Source: Streptomyces sp. C10-9-1 | GTDB lineage: Bacteria; Actinomycetota; Actinomycetes; Streptomycetales; Streptomycetaceae | Direction: 5' to 3' | Length of the DNA stretch: 64,000 nucleotides | NCBI RefSeq assembly: GCF_024497955.1 | Contig: NZ_JANHKP010000022.1 | Coordinates: 1-64,000, forward strand | Part shown: piece after piece, positions 28,299-36,598 of the stretch | Layout of the letters: every line of letters begins with the position of its first letter | Position numbering within the stretch: the stretch's first letter is position 1 | Notes under the pieces: generated by a model | Told to the model about the DNA's origin: nothing | What the model saw: the letters and a program-made list of their open reading frames with translations, nothing else | The model's database searches: none | Made by a program: the position numbers and the translations under genes

Positions 28299-29390
28299 AT
28301 GGAGACGACACCGAGCACCCCCGGCCTTCACCCGCTGGCCGCAGCCGAGTTCGCGCCCGCCTCGACCTACCTCAACACCTCGCTCTGCGGTCTGCTGCCG
28401 CACCGGGCGGTGCGTGCCGTGGGCAGGCTGGCGCAGGAGCTGGCCGACGGGCGGGCGGGAGGCTCCGGGGACTGGGCCGCCGTCGAGGCGGTGCGGGCCT
28501 CGTTCGCCCGGATCGCGGGTGTGGACGCGGCCCGGGTGGCCGTCGGCGGATCGGTCTCCGTCCATGTCGGGCTGATCGCCGCGTCGATGCCGCGCGGGGC
28601 GGAGGTCCTCTTTCCTGAGGGCGAGTACGCCTCCGTGATCACACCCTTCACGGTGCGCGGCGACCTGGTCGCGCGCTTCGCGCCGCTGGAGTCGCTGGCC
28701 GAGGCGGTCGGGCCGGACACGGCGCTCGTCGCGCTGTCCTCGGTGCAGTCCTCGGACGGCCGCGTGGCCGACCTGGAGGCCGTCCGGGCGGCGGCCGCGG
28801 CGCACGGGGCGCGCACACTCCTCGACGCGAGCCAGTCGGCGGGCTGGCTGCCGCTGCGTGCGGGGGAGTGGGACTACACGGTGACAGGCGGCTTCAAGTT
28901 CCTGCTCTGCCCCCGCGGGGTGTCCTTCCTGACGGTGGGGGAGGAGGCGCAGCGCACGCTGCTGCCGATGCACGCGGGCACCTTCGCCGCGGAGCGGCTG
29001 TGGGAGACGACGTACGGCCCCATCGGCGAACTCGCCCACTCGGCGCGCCGCTACGACGAGCCCCCGGCCTTCCTCTCCTACCATGCCGGGCGCCAGTCGC
29101 TGGCCCTGGTGGAGGAGGTCGGCACCGAGGCACTCCGCGCCCATGCGCTGACCCTGGCGGACCGCTTCCGCGCCGGTCTGGAGGCTCTCGGCTGGGAGCC
29201 GGTGCGGGCGGCTTCGGCCGTCGTGGGGGTGCCCGGGCTCGGCGGGTGCGCCGAGGCGCTGGCCGCCGACGGCATCTCGGTCTCCGCGCGGGCGGGGAAC
29301 CTGCGGGCCGCCTTCCACCTGTACAACACCGCGCACGACGTGGACCGCGCGCTGGACGCGATCGAGAGGGCCGCGGGAAAGCGGGCCTGA
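28299..29390 (+). CDS. Class V aminotransferase family protein
   Basis: 363-residue fold-type I PLP protein. The PLP lysine is K200 in VTGGFKFLLCPRG, with the ring-binding aspartate D176 in LLDASQSAG. The sequence is closest in style to isopenicillin epimerase/cysteine-desulfurase-like enzymes, but lacks a SufS-type catalytic cysteine loop. Substrate cannot be assigned; it does not sit in a recognisable pathway. The ATG at 28299 follows CAGGGTG. It converges on the MarR gene. Confidence 0.88.
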   Translation: METTPSTPGLHPLAAAEFAPASTYLNTSLCGLLPHRAVRAVGRLAQELADGRAGGSGDWAAVEAVRASFARIAGVDAARVAVGGSVSVHVGLIAASMPRGAEVLFPEGEYASVITPFTVRGDLVARFAPLESLAEAVGPDTALVALSSVQSSDGRVADLEAVRAAAAAHGARTLLDASQSAGWLPLRAGEWDYTVTGGFKFLLCPRGVSFLTVGEEAQRTLLPMHAGTFAAERLWETTYGPIGELAHSARRYDEPPAFLSYHAGRQSLALVEEVGTEALRAHALTLADRFRAGLEALGWEPVRAASAVVGVPGLGGCAEALAADGISVSARAGNLRAAFHLYNTAHDVDRALDAIERAAGKRA

Positions 29391-29423
29391 GCGCGCCGGG
29401 CGCCCCTCGGAGCGCCGCCCGGC

Positions 29424-29987
29424 TCAGCCCGGGACGGGGCCGGGCTCGGCGGCGCACTCGGGCGCGGCGGGGTGGCCCGGCGCCGCGGCCTCCCGGTCGA
29501 GGAGGCAGTCCGCCGACTCCACGCAGAGGTTGGCCTCCACCTTGCCCAGCAGCCGGGCCAGCTCCTGCCGCTCACCGGGTTCCAGGCCGGCCAGGGACCA
29601 CTCCTCCAGCTCGGTCCACGCCGCGGTGACCTCCGCCAGCAGGGAGCAGCTGCGTTCGGTCGCCTCGACGAGCACCGCCCGGCGGTCGGACGGGTCGGGG
29701 CCGCGGCGGACGTGCCCGGTCTGCTCCAGGCGCTGGAGCATCTTGGTCACGGTCGAGGGGTCGAGGCCGACGCCCCGGATCAGTTCGGACTGGCGGACCG
29801 GTCCGGCGCCCCACAGCCGCATCATCACGAACTCCTGGCCGGGGTAGAGGTCGAGGCGGCGCAGGAGCTTTCCGGCGGCGATGCGGTGCAGCCTGGCCAC
29901 CCGTGACAGGGCGTGGCTGACGGGGCCCCCGCGTGCGGCGAACGGAAGGGCGTCACCGCAGGCTGCGTCGCCCTGGGCGCCGGACAT
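29424..29987 (-). CDS. MarR-family transcriptional regulator
   Basis: 187-residue winged-helix regulator. The DNA-binding region (QSELIRGVGLDPSTVTKMLQRLEQTGHVRRGPDPSDRRA in two parts) has the MarR recognition helix and the DxRR wing motif. A cysteine-containing C-terminus (NLCVESADCLLDRE) could sense redox or electrophile stress. The start at 29987 (MSGAQGDAAC) is fixed by GAGGAGG 5-6 nt upstream; longer frames are not supported. Diverges from the ene-reductase gene, the classic arrangement for an OYE and its repressor. Confidence 0.9.
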   Translation of the reverse strand: MSGAQGDAACGDALPFAARGGPVSHALSRVARLHRIAAGKLLRRLDLYPGQEFVMMRLWGAGPVRQSELIRGVGLDPSTVTKMLQRLEQTGHVRRGPDPSDRRAVLVEATERSCSLLAEVTAAWTELEEWSLAGLEPGERQELARLLGKVEANLCVESADCLLDREAAAPGHPAAPECAAEPGPVPG

Positions 29988-30110
29988 GGGGCCTCCTCGG
30001 CCGCGGACCGCCGTCGGGCCGCGGGCTGCTCTCGGGTGGCGGATGCCGGGCCGCCCTCCGCCGGCGGGGCGGTCGCGGGCCCGCCCCCACATGCTGTCAC
30101 ACATTTTATC

Positions 30111-30137
30111 TTGGCTGGCCAACTAATGCGCTACAGT
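30111..30137. promoter_or_regulatory. MarR-type operator and promoter between the regulator and ene-reductase genes
   Basis: TTGGC-TG-GCCAA at 30111-30122 is a perfect palindrome. TACAGT at 30132-30137 is a likely -10 for the rightward gene, with TTGGCT in the palindrome as a -35 at a short 15-bp spacing. The site would block both divergent promoters. Confidence 0.55.
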
Positions 30138-30185
30138 GGCTCCCGTCGGATTCATTGGCCGACCACATAAACCTGGGAGACCCTC

Positions 30186-31286
30186 ATGACCACAGCCTTC
30201 GACCCGGTCCTGCTCGGCGGCCGCAGGCTCGCCAACCGCATCGCCATGGCACCGATGACCCGCAGCCGCGCCTACGGCCCCGGACTGACGCCCACGGCCG
30301 CCACCACCGAGTACTACCGGCAGCGCGCCGGAGCGGGGCTGATCGTCACGGAGGCGATCCAGCCGTCGCCCGGCGGCCAGGGCTACCCGGACACCCCCGG
30401 GCTGCACACCGCCGAGCAGGTCGCCGCCTGGCGCGAGGTCACCGACGCGGTGCACGAGGCGGGCGGGACGATCTTCGCCCAGCTCATGCACGCGGGCCGG
30501 ATCGGCCACCCCTCCCTGCTCCCGGACGGCCTCGCCCCCGTCGGCGCCTCGCCGGTCGCCGCCCGCGGGCAGATCTACACCCGCACCGGCCCGCAGGACC
30601 TGGTCACCCCCGCCGAACTCACCGACGCCCAGGTGCGGGCCGTCATCGCCGACTTCGCGGCTGCGGCGCGCAACGCCGTCGAGGCCGGTTTCGACGGGGT
30701 CGAGCTGCACGGCGCCAACGGCTACCTGATCCACCAGTTCCTGGCCCCCAACACCAACCTGCGCACCGACGCGTGGGGCGGCAGCGACGAGGCGCGCATC
30801 CGCTTCGCCGTGGAGGCCGCGAGGGCGGTCGCCCAGGAGATCGGCGCCGACCGCACGGCGCTGCGGATCTCGCCCGGCAACCCGTACAACGACATCGACG
30901 AGCCGGACCCCGAGCCGGTCTACACGGCCCTGGCCGAGGCCGTCGAGCCGCTCGGCCTCGCCTATCTCCACGTCGTCGAGACCGGTCCCGCCGAGCGCGG
31001 GCTGGTCCTCACCCTGCGCAAGCTGTTCTCCGGCACCCTGGTGCTGAACCCGGCGACCGAGGGGCCGACCGGACCCGGGTCGCTGACCCTGGTCGAGGAC
31101 GGCGTCGCGGACCTGGTGGCCTTCGGGGCGCTCTTCCTCGCCAACCCCGACCTGCCGCGCCGGCTGCGCGCCGGGGGTCCGTTCAACACCCCCGACCCCG
31201 CCACGTTCTTCGGGGGCGACCACCGCGGCTACACGGACTACCCCCCACTGCCCGCGGAGGAGGACGCCGCCGCGCAGGGCGGCTGA
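30186..31286 (+). CDS. Old yellow enzyme-family ene-reductase (NADH:flavin oxidoreductase)
   Basis: 366-residue FMN TIM barrel that reduces activated C=C bonds of electrophiles such as quinones or maleimides. The signatures are NRIAMAPMTRSRA at residues 17-29, QLMHAGRIGH (about 99-108) and H175-GANGY180LIHQF with the substrate-binding H/N pair H175 and N178. Start ATG preceded by GGGAGA. Likely repressed by the divergent MarR protein. Confidence 0.95.
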   Translation: MTTAFDPVLLGGRRLANRIAMAPMTRSRAYGPGLTPTAATTEYYRQRAGAGLIVTEAIQPSPGGQGYPDTPGLHTAEQVAAWREVTDAVHEAGGTIFAQLMHAGRIGHPSLLPDGLAPVGASPVAARGQIYTRTGPQDLVTPAELTDAQVRAVIADFAAAARNAVEAGFDGVELHGANGYLIHQFLAPNTNLRTDAWGGSDEARIRFAVEAARAVAQEIGADRTALRISPGNPYNDIDEPDPEPVYTALAEAVEPLGLAYLHVVETGPAERGLVLTLRKLFSGTLVLNPATEGPTGPGSLTLVEDGVADLVAFGALFLANPDLPRRLRAGGPFNTPDPATFFGGDHRGYTDYPPLPAEEDAAAQGG

Positions 31287-31333
31287 CCCGGGCGGCCGGC
31301 ACCGCCTGACGGGGCCGGCCGCACGGCGCACGA

Positions 31334-31387
31334 CGGCACACGGCCGGGGCAGGTCTCCCGAGGAGGACCTGCCCCGGCCGTGTGCCG
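31334..31387. terminator. 22-bp perfect hairpin between convergent OYE and ectD genes
   Basis: Arms 31334-31355 and 31366-31387 are fully complementary around a 10-nt loop. It is 47 nt after the OYE stop and 49 nt from the ectD stop, so it can end transcription from both sides. Confidence 0.85.
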
Positions 31388-31436
31388 GACCGGCGCCCGG
31401 ACGGGGGCGGCGGACGCCCCGCCCGTCGTGCGGGTG

Positions 31437-32333
31437 CTACGTCACCGGGGTGAAGTCCCGGGCCCCGATGAACTCCGGGCGCCGCACGGGAGCGGAGAAG
31501 GGCTCCTCCGCGGTGTTCTCCACGCTGTTGAACACGATGAAGACGTTGCTGCGCGGGTACGGGGTGATGTTGTCGCCCGAGCCGTGCATGCAGTTGCAGT
31601 CGAACCAGGTCGCCGAGCCCGCGCGGCCGGTGAACAGCCGGATCCCGTGCTCGCCCGCCAGGCCGGTGAGCGCCTCGTCCGACGGCGTGCCCGCGTCCTG
31701 CATCTGGAGCGACTTCTTGTAGTTGTCCTTCGGCGTGGCGCCCGCGCAGCCCAGGAAGGTCCTGTGTGAGCCGGGCATGATCATCAGCCCGCCGTTGGTG
31801 TCGCGGTTCTCGGTCAGCGCGATCGACACCGAGACGGTGCGCATGTTCGGCAGTCCGTCCTCGGCGTGCCACGTCTCGAAGTCCGAGTGCCAGTAGAAGC
31901 CGGAGGCGCCGAAGCCGGGCTTCACGTTGATCCGCGACTGGTGGACGTACACGTCCGAGCCGAGGATCTGGCGGGCCCGGCCCACCACGCGCTCGTCGCG
32001 CACCAGCGCCGCGAAGACCTCGCTGATCCGGTGCACCTCGAAGACCGAGCGGACGTCCTGGGAGCGCGGCTCGACGATGGAGCGCTCGTCCGCGCGCACC
32101 GCCGGGTCGGTGACCAGCCTCTCCAGCTCGGCCCGGTAGACGGCGACCTCGTCGTCGGTCAGGAGCTCGCCGACGGTGAGGAACCCGTCACGCTCGAAGC
32201 CCGCGAGGTCCGCGGCCCCGATCGGCCCCGCGGCGCCCGGCGGGGACCAGACGACCGGGTCCTTGCGCGGGGTCAGCACCTCGGAGGCGCCCCGGGTGGG
32301 GTACAGGTCGGTGCGTTCGGGTGCGGTGGTCAT
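31437..32333 (-). CDS. ectD: Ectoine 5-hydroxylase
   Basis: 298-residue Fe(II)/2-oxoglutarate dioxygenase that converts ectoine to 5-hydroxyectoine. The iron ligands are H149 and D151 in FYWHSDFETWHAEDGLP, the EctD signature, and H250 in CNCMHGSGDN; R261 is placed to bind 2-oxoglutarate. Last gene of ectABCD, 3 nt after ectC. Confidence 0.97.
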   Translation of the reverse strand: MTTAPERTDLYPTRGASEVLTPRKDPVVWSPPGAAGPIGAADLAGFERDGFLTVGELLTDDEVAVYRAELERLVTDPAVRADERSIVEPRSQDVRSVFEVHRISEVFAALVRDERVVGRARQILGSDVYVHQSRINVKPGFGASGFYWHSDFETWHAEDGLPNMRTVSVSIALTENRDTNGGLMIMPGSHRTFLGCAGATPKDNYKKSLQMQDAGTPSDEALTGLAGEHGIRLFTGRAGSATWFDCNCMHGSGDNITPYPRSNVFIVFNSVENTAEEPFSAPVRRPEFIGARDFTPVT

Positions 32334-32336
32334 GCC

Positions 32337-32735
32337 TCAGTCCTCCTCCGTCAGCAGCGGGTACACGCCGTTCTCGTCATGGTCCTCCCGTCCGGTCACG
32401 GGCGGGTTGAAGACGCACACGCAGCGGAAGTCCGTCTTCGGGCGGAGCGTGTGGCGCTCGTGCCCGTCGAGCAGGTACATCGTGCCCGGGGAGATCCAGT
32501 GCGTCTCGCCCGTCTCGTGGTCGGTCAGCTCGGCCTCGCCCTCCACGCAGAGCACGGCCTCGATGTGGTTCGCGTACCACATCGACGTCTCCGTGCCCGC
32601 GTACAGCACGGTCTCGTGGAGCGAGAAGCCGACCTTCTCCTTCGCGAGCACGATGCGCTTGCTCTCCCACGTGCCGGACGCGGCCCGCACGTGGCGATCG
32701 GTGTTCTCGATGTCCTTGAGCGATCGGACGATCAC
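32337..32735 (-). CDS. ectC: L-ectoine synthase
   Basis: 132-residue cupin that cyclises N-gamma-acetyldiaminobutyrate to ectoine. The sequence MIVRSLKDIENTDRHV, WESKRIVLAKEKVGFSLHET and the cupin core EAVLCVEGEAEL with LLDGHERHTLRP are diagnostic. It lies 36 nt after ectB in the operon. Confidence 0.97.
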   Translation of the reverse strand: MIVRSLKDIENTDRHVRAASGTWESKRIVLAKEKVGFSLHETVLYAGTETSMWYANHIEAVLCVEGEAELTDHETGETHWISPGTMYLLDGHERHTLRPKTDFRCVCVFNPPVTGREDHDENGVYPLLTEED

Positions 32736-32771
32736 GGTACGTTGCTTCCCTTTCGGTGGTGTTGCGGTGGG

Positions 32772-34040
32772 TCAGGCGGTCTCGCGGACGGCCCGGGCCA
32801 GGATGCGCAGGCCCTCGTCCAGCTCGTCCGGGGAGACGGTGAGGGGCGGCAGCAGTTTGACGACCTCGCTCTCCGGGCCGGACGTCTCCAGCAGCAGGCC
32901 GAGCTCGAAGGCGCGGGAGCAGATTCTGCCGGCGCGGCTGTGGTCGTCGAACTCGATGCCCCAGACGAGCCCGCGGCCCCGGAAGCTGAGGCCCCGGCCG
33001 CCCTCCTCGTCGACGATCGCCAGCAGCGCGCGCTCGACCTGCTCGCCGCGGGCGAGGGTCTGCTTCTCCATCTGCCCGTCGGTCCAGTAGGTGTTCAGGG
33101 CGGCCGCGGCGGTCACGAACGCCGGGTTGTTGCCGCGGAAGGTGCCGTTGTGCTCCCCGGGCTCCCAGATGTCGAGCTCGCCGCGGAACAGGCACAGGGA
33201 CATGGGCAGTCCGTAGCCGCTGATGGACTTCGACAGCGTCACGATGTCCGGCGTGATGCCGGCCTCCTCGAAGGAGAAGAAGCCGCCCGTGCGGCCGCAG
33301 CCCATCTGGATGTCGTCGACGATCAGCAGCATGTCCTGGCGCTCGCACAGGTCCTTGAGGGCACGCAGCCACTCGGGGCGCGCCACGTTGATGCCGCCCT
33401 CGCCCTGGACGGTCTCCACGATCACCGCGGCGGGCTTGTTCAGGCCGGAGCCCTGGTCCTCCAGCAGGCGCTCGAACCACAGGAAGTCCGGGACCTGGCC
33501 GTCGAAGTAGTTGTCGAAGGGCATCGGGGTGCCGTGGACCAGCGGGATGCCCGCGCCGGCGCGCTTGAAGGCGTTGCCGGTGACGGCCAGCGAACCCAGG
33601 GACATGCCGTGGAAGGCGTTGGTGAAGGAGACGATCGCCTCGCGGCCCTTGACCTTGCGGGCCAGCTTGAGTGCGGCCTCGACGGCGTTGGTGCCCGTCG
33701 GCCCGGGGAACATGACCTTGTAGGGGAGGTCGCGCGGGCGCAGCACGACGTTCTCGAAGGACTCCAGGAAGGCGCGCTTGGCCGCGGTGGCCATGTCGAG
33801 GCCGTGGGTGATGCCGTCGCGCTCCAGGTAGTCGATCAGAGCGCGTTTCAGGACGGGGTTGTTGTGCCCGTAGTTGAGCGACCCGGCGCCGGCGAAGAAG
33901 TCCAGGTAGGTGTGGCCGTCCTCGTCGTGGAGGTAGCTGCCCTGCGCGCGGTCGAAGACGGCGGGCCAGCCGCGGCAGTAGCTGCGGACCTCGGATTCGA
34001 GGGTCTGGAAGACGCTGAGGGCGGGAGGGGTGATGGTCAC
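32772..34040 (-). CDS. ectB: Diaminobutyrate-2-oxoglutarate transaminase
   Basis: 422-residue class III aminotransferase making L-2,4-diaminobutyrate from aspartate semialdehyde, the first step to ectoine. The PLP lysine is K271 in VTLSKSISGYGLP, the aspartate motif is LLIVDDIQMGCGRTG, and FPGPTGTNAVEAALK is conserved. The GTG start at 34040 follows TTGGAGAC; ectA ends 26 nt upstream. Confidence 0.97.
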   Translation of the reverse strand: MTITPPALSVFQTLESEVRSYCRGWPAVFDRAQGSYLHDEDGHTYLDFFAGAGSLNYGHNNPVLKRALIDYLERDGITHGLDMATAAKRAFLESFENVVLRPRDLPYKVMFPGPTGTNAVEAALKLARKVKGREAIVSFTNAFHGMSLGSLAVTGNAFKRAGAGIPLVHGTPMPFDNYFDGQVPDFLWFERLLEDQGSGLNKPAAVIVETVQGEGGINVARPEWLRALKDLCERQDMLLIVDDIQMGCGRTGGFFSFEEAGITPDIVTLSKSISGYGLPMSLCLFRGELDIWEPGEHNGTFRGNNPAFVTAAAALNTYWTDGQMEKQTLARGEQVERALLAIVDEEGGRGLSFRGRGLVWGIEFDDHSRAGRICSRAFELGLLLETSGPESEVVKLLPPLTVSPDELDEGLRILARAVRETA

Positions 34041-34066
34041 GGCGGTCTCCAAGGGGGTGGGGGGCG

Positions 34067-34624
34067 TCAGGCTGCGAGCGGGCCGATGCGGTAGAGCACT
34101 TCCGGCTGGTGCGTCCCCTCGGGGAACAGCTCGCCGTCGAAGAGCACCTCGCGGCGCAGCGGTGCGTCGTGGCGCTCCGCGAAGGAGGTGAACAGCCGGT
34201 CGGACGCGGTGTTGTCGGGCGTGATCGTGGTCTCGATCTCGCGGACCCCGCGACCGCCGGTGACCTTGGCCGTCAGCGCGTCCAGCAGGACGCCGGCCAG
34301 GCCCCGCCCGCGGTGCGCCGCGTCGACGGCGACCTGCCAGACGACGAGGGCCTCCGGCCGGTCGGGCCGTACGTATCCGGTGACGAAGGCGAGGGGCTCG
34401 CCGTCCCGTCCGCGGGCCACGATCGAGGTGGCGGCGAAGTCGCGACACCACAGCAGGTAGCTGTACGAGGAGTTGAGGTCCAGGACCTCGGAGTCGCGGG
34501 CGATGCGCCAGATCGCGGCTCCGTCCTCCACTCGTGGGGTGTCGATCTCGAAAGGCTCCGGCTCTGCGCCGGAATCCGGGAATGCGTCTCGGGCTCGTAC
34601 AAGGTCTTCTTGTGCGGCGGTCAT
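34067..34624 (-). CDS. ectA: Diaminobutyrate acetyltransferase
   Basis: 185-residue GNAT acetyltransferase giving N-gamma-acetyldiaminobutyrate. The acetyl-CoA motif is VWQVAVDAAHRGRGLAGVLL, with TTITPDNTASDRLF later. First gene of the ectoine operon, which protects against salt stress. The ATG at 34624 is chosen since translation further upstream is not protein-like and the DNA there is AT-rich. No Shine-Dalgarno is visible; TAAATT lies 8 nt before the ATG. Confidence 0.95.
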   Translation of the reverse strand: MTAAQEDLVRARDAFPDSGAEPEPFEIDTPRVEDGAAIWRIARDSEVLDLNSSYSYLLWCRDFAATSIVARGRDGEPLAFVTGYVRPDRPEALVVWQVAVDAAHRGRGLAGVLLDALTAKVTGGRGVREIETTITPDNTASDRLFTSFAERHDAPLRREVLFDGELFPEGTHQPEVLYRIGPLAA

Positions 34625-35176
34625 GCGAATTGAATTTACCGAGCAAATTTCGAGATTGCATCGGGCGGAGGGGTTGGGTGACGCCTCGGTATGTGTTATC
34701 GCGCGGGCGCGACCTCTCGGCCGCCTCGGTGGAGATTTGCCCTGGTACGCACGGACATTTGGGGGCAAAACAAATTTTGTGTGGTGTCGGTCACACTCGC
34801 GAAACGTCCGTGACATGCCCCCGAAGTGTCAACGAAATCGTTGGGAATCCGCGGGTTTAGCCTCCGGGATCGGGGGCAGCAGAATGTGGGGAGCTATCCA
34901 TGGGAATTCGCTCGCGGTGTTTTCCGAGTGTTGCACGGAGGACGCCTCCGCGCATTCCGTTATTACTTTCCGCATTATCCGTGCGGCGCCCGGCCGGGGC
35001 CCCCGCCGGCGGTGCGCGGCTCTCCGGGCTCTCCGGGCCCTCCGGCTCGGCCGGAGGGGGAAGGGCCGGGAGCGGGTCCGCGGCGCGCTGCCGGGGCGGG
35101 CGCCCGGCGGTGTACTGCCTTCCGCCCGCGGCCGGGTCCCGTCCGGGCCTGCCGAGGCCCTCGTACCCTGCCTTGT
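34625..35176. promoter_or_regulatory. 552-bp divergent region upstream of ectA, locally AT-rich
   Basis: This is the least GC-rich stretch of the window. It contains TGACA-N11-TGTCA (34811-34831), a complementary pair TTTGGGGGCA (34758-34767) and TGCCCCCGAA (34816-34825) allowing G-T pairing, CAAAACAAATTTTG (34766-34779) and AACGAAATCGTT (34831-34842). A leftward TTGACA (complement of 34827-34832) is a possible -35. The ect promoter must be here, but exact boxes are uncertain. Confidence 0.45.
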
Positions 35177-36262
35177 ATGAGCGATCACACGGTGCTGAAG
35201 GTGGAGGGGCGGGTGCTCACGGGCCCCGACGAGGCGTGCGACGAGCTCTGGGTGGTGGACGGCCGGATCACCTACGAGCGCCCCCGCGCCGAGGCGGTCA
35301 CCGTGCGGGGCTGGGCGCTCCCGGGCCTCGTCGACGCCCACTGCCACGTGGGCCTCGACCGGCACGGGCCGGTGGATGCGGCCACCAGCGAGAAGCAGGC
35401 CCTCGCGGACCGGGACGCGGGCGCGCTGCTGATCCGCGACGCCGGGTCGCCCTCGGACACCCGCTGGATCGACGACCGCGACGACCTTCCGAAGATCATC
35501 CGCGCGGGCCGCCACATCGCCCGCACCCGGCGCTACATCCGCAACTACGCCCACGAGATCGAGCCCGGCGACCTCACCGCCTACGTCGCCCGCGAGGCGC
35601 GCCGCGGCGACGGCTGGGTCAAGCTCGTCGGCGACTGGATCGACCGGGAGGAGGGCGACCTCGCGGCCTGCTGGCCGCGCGGCGCCGTCGAGGCCGCGAT
35701 CGCCGAGGCGCACCGGCTCGGCGCCCGGGTCACCGCCCACTGCTTCGCCGAGGAGTCGCTGCGGGACCTGGTGGAGGCCGGAATCGACTGCATCGAGCAC
35801 GCCACCGGGCTGACCGAGGAGACCGTCCCGCTCTTCGCCGAGCGGGGTGTGGCCATCGTCCCGACGCTGGTCAACATCGCCACCTTCCCGCACCTGGCCG
35901 ACGGCGGCGAGGCCAGGTTCCCGCGCTGGGCGGCCCACATGCGCCGGCTCCACGAGCGCCGCTACGACACCGTGCGGGCCGCCTACGACGCGGGCGTGCC
36001 CGTCTTCGTGGGCACCGACGCGGGCGGCTCGCTGGCCCACGGCCTGGTCGCCGACGAGGTGGCCGAGCTGGTCAAGGCGGGCATCCCGCCCGTGGAGGCG
36101 CTCTCCGCGACGACGTGGGGCGCCCGGCGGTGGCTGGGACGCCCGGTACTGGAGGAGGGCGCCCCGGCCGACCTCGTGGTGTACGACGAGGATCCGCGCG
36201 CCGACGTCCGCACCCTGGCCGGACCGCGCCGGGTGGTGCTGAACGGCCGGATCGTCGGCTGA
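35177..36262 (+). CDS. Metal-dependent amidohydrolase family protein
   Basis: 361-residue amidohydrolase-superfamily TIM barrel. The metal ligands are H55 and H57 in VDAHCHVGLD; later histidines are in RVTAHCFAEES and CIEHATG, and the catalytic aspartate is in FVGTDAGGS. The small N- and C-terminal beta domain (ADLVVYDEDPRADV...VVLNGRIVG) matches imidazolonepropionase/prolidase-like members. Substrate unknown. TACCCT is 7 nt before the ATG, suggesting leaderless mRNA. Confidence 0.9.
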   Translation: MSDHTVLKVEGRVLTGPDEACDELWVVDGRITYERPRAEAVTVRGWALPGLVDAHCHVGLDRHGPVDAATSEKQALADRDAGALLIRDAGSPSDTRWIDDRDDLPKIIRAGRHIARTRRYIRNYAHEIEPGDLTAYVAREARRGDGWVKLVGDWIDREEGDLAACWPRGAVEAAIAEAHRLGARVTAHCFAEESLRDLVEAGIDCIEHATGLTEETVPLFAERGVAIVPTLVNIATFPHLADGGEARFPRWAAHMRRLHERRYDTVRAAYDAGVPVFVGTDAGGSLAHGLVADEVAELVKAGIPPVEALSATTWGARRWLGRPVLEEGAPADLVVYDEDPRADVRTLAGPRRVVLNGRIVG

Positions 36263-36598
36263 GGCCGGTGCCGTGCGGCCGTGTTGACGGGCCGTGACCT
36301 CCGACCCCCTGCGACCGTTGAGACACTTTCGGCGCACGCACGGCCCCGGGGGCGACGCGCCCGCGCACGGGCCGGGCGCACCACCCCCGAGGAGTGACGT
36401 ACGGGACCGGAGCGAACGCACATGCCTCGGGAATCGAATACCGAAGCGGAAACCCCCCTTTGGGGTGAACTCACTTCAGGTGCCCCTGCGTTCACCCTCC
36501 GTGCGTAAAGATCTGGGTGTCTTCGCCGCCGGACGAGGGCCCCGCGCGTCCCCGCGGGCGTTCGGCGGCGCCATGTCTTCCGTGGGGGTTCCACCACC
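36263..36598. promoter_or_regulatory. 336-bp region upstream of the LAETGG-protein gene, with a nested dyad
   Basis: No gene is apparent. GGTGAAC (36464-36470) and GTTCACC (36490-36496) flank an inner CAGG-TGCC-CCTG (36477-36488). TAAAGA at 36506 may be part of a promoter. The dyad is a candidate operator or leader hairpin. Confidence 0.4.
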
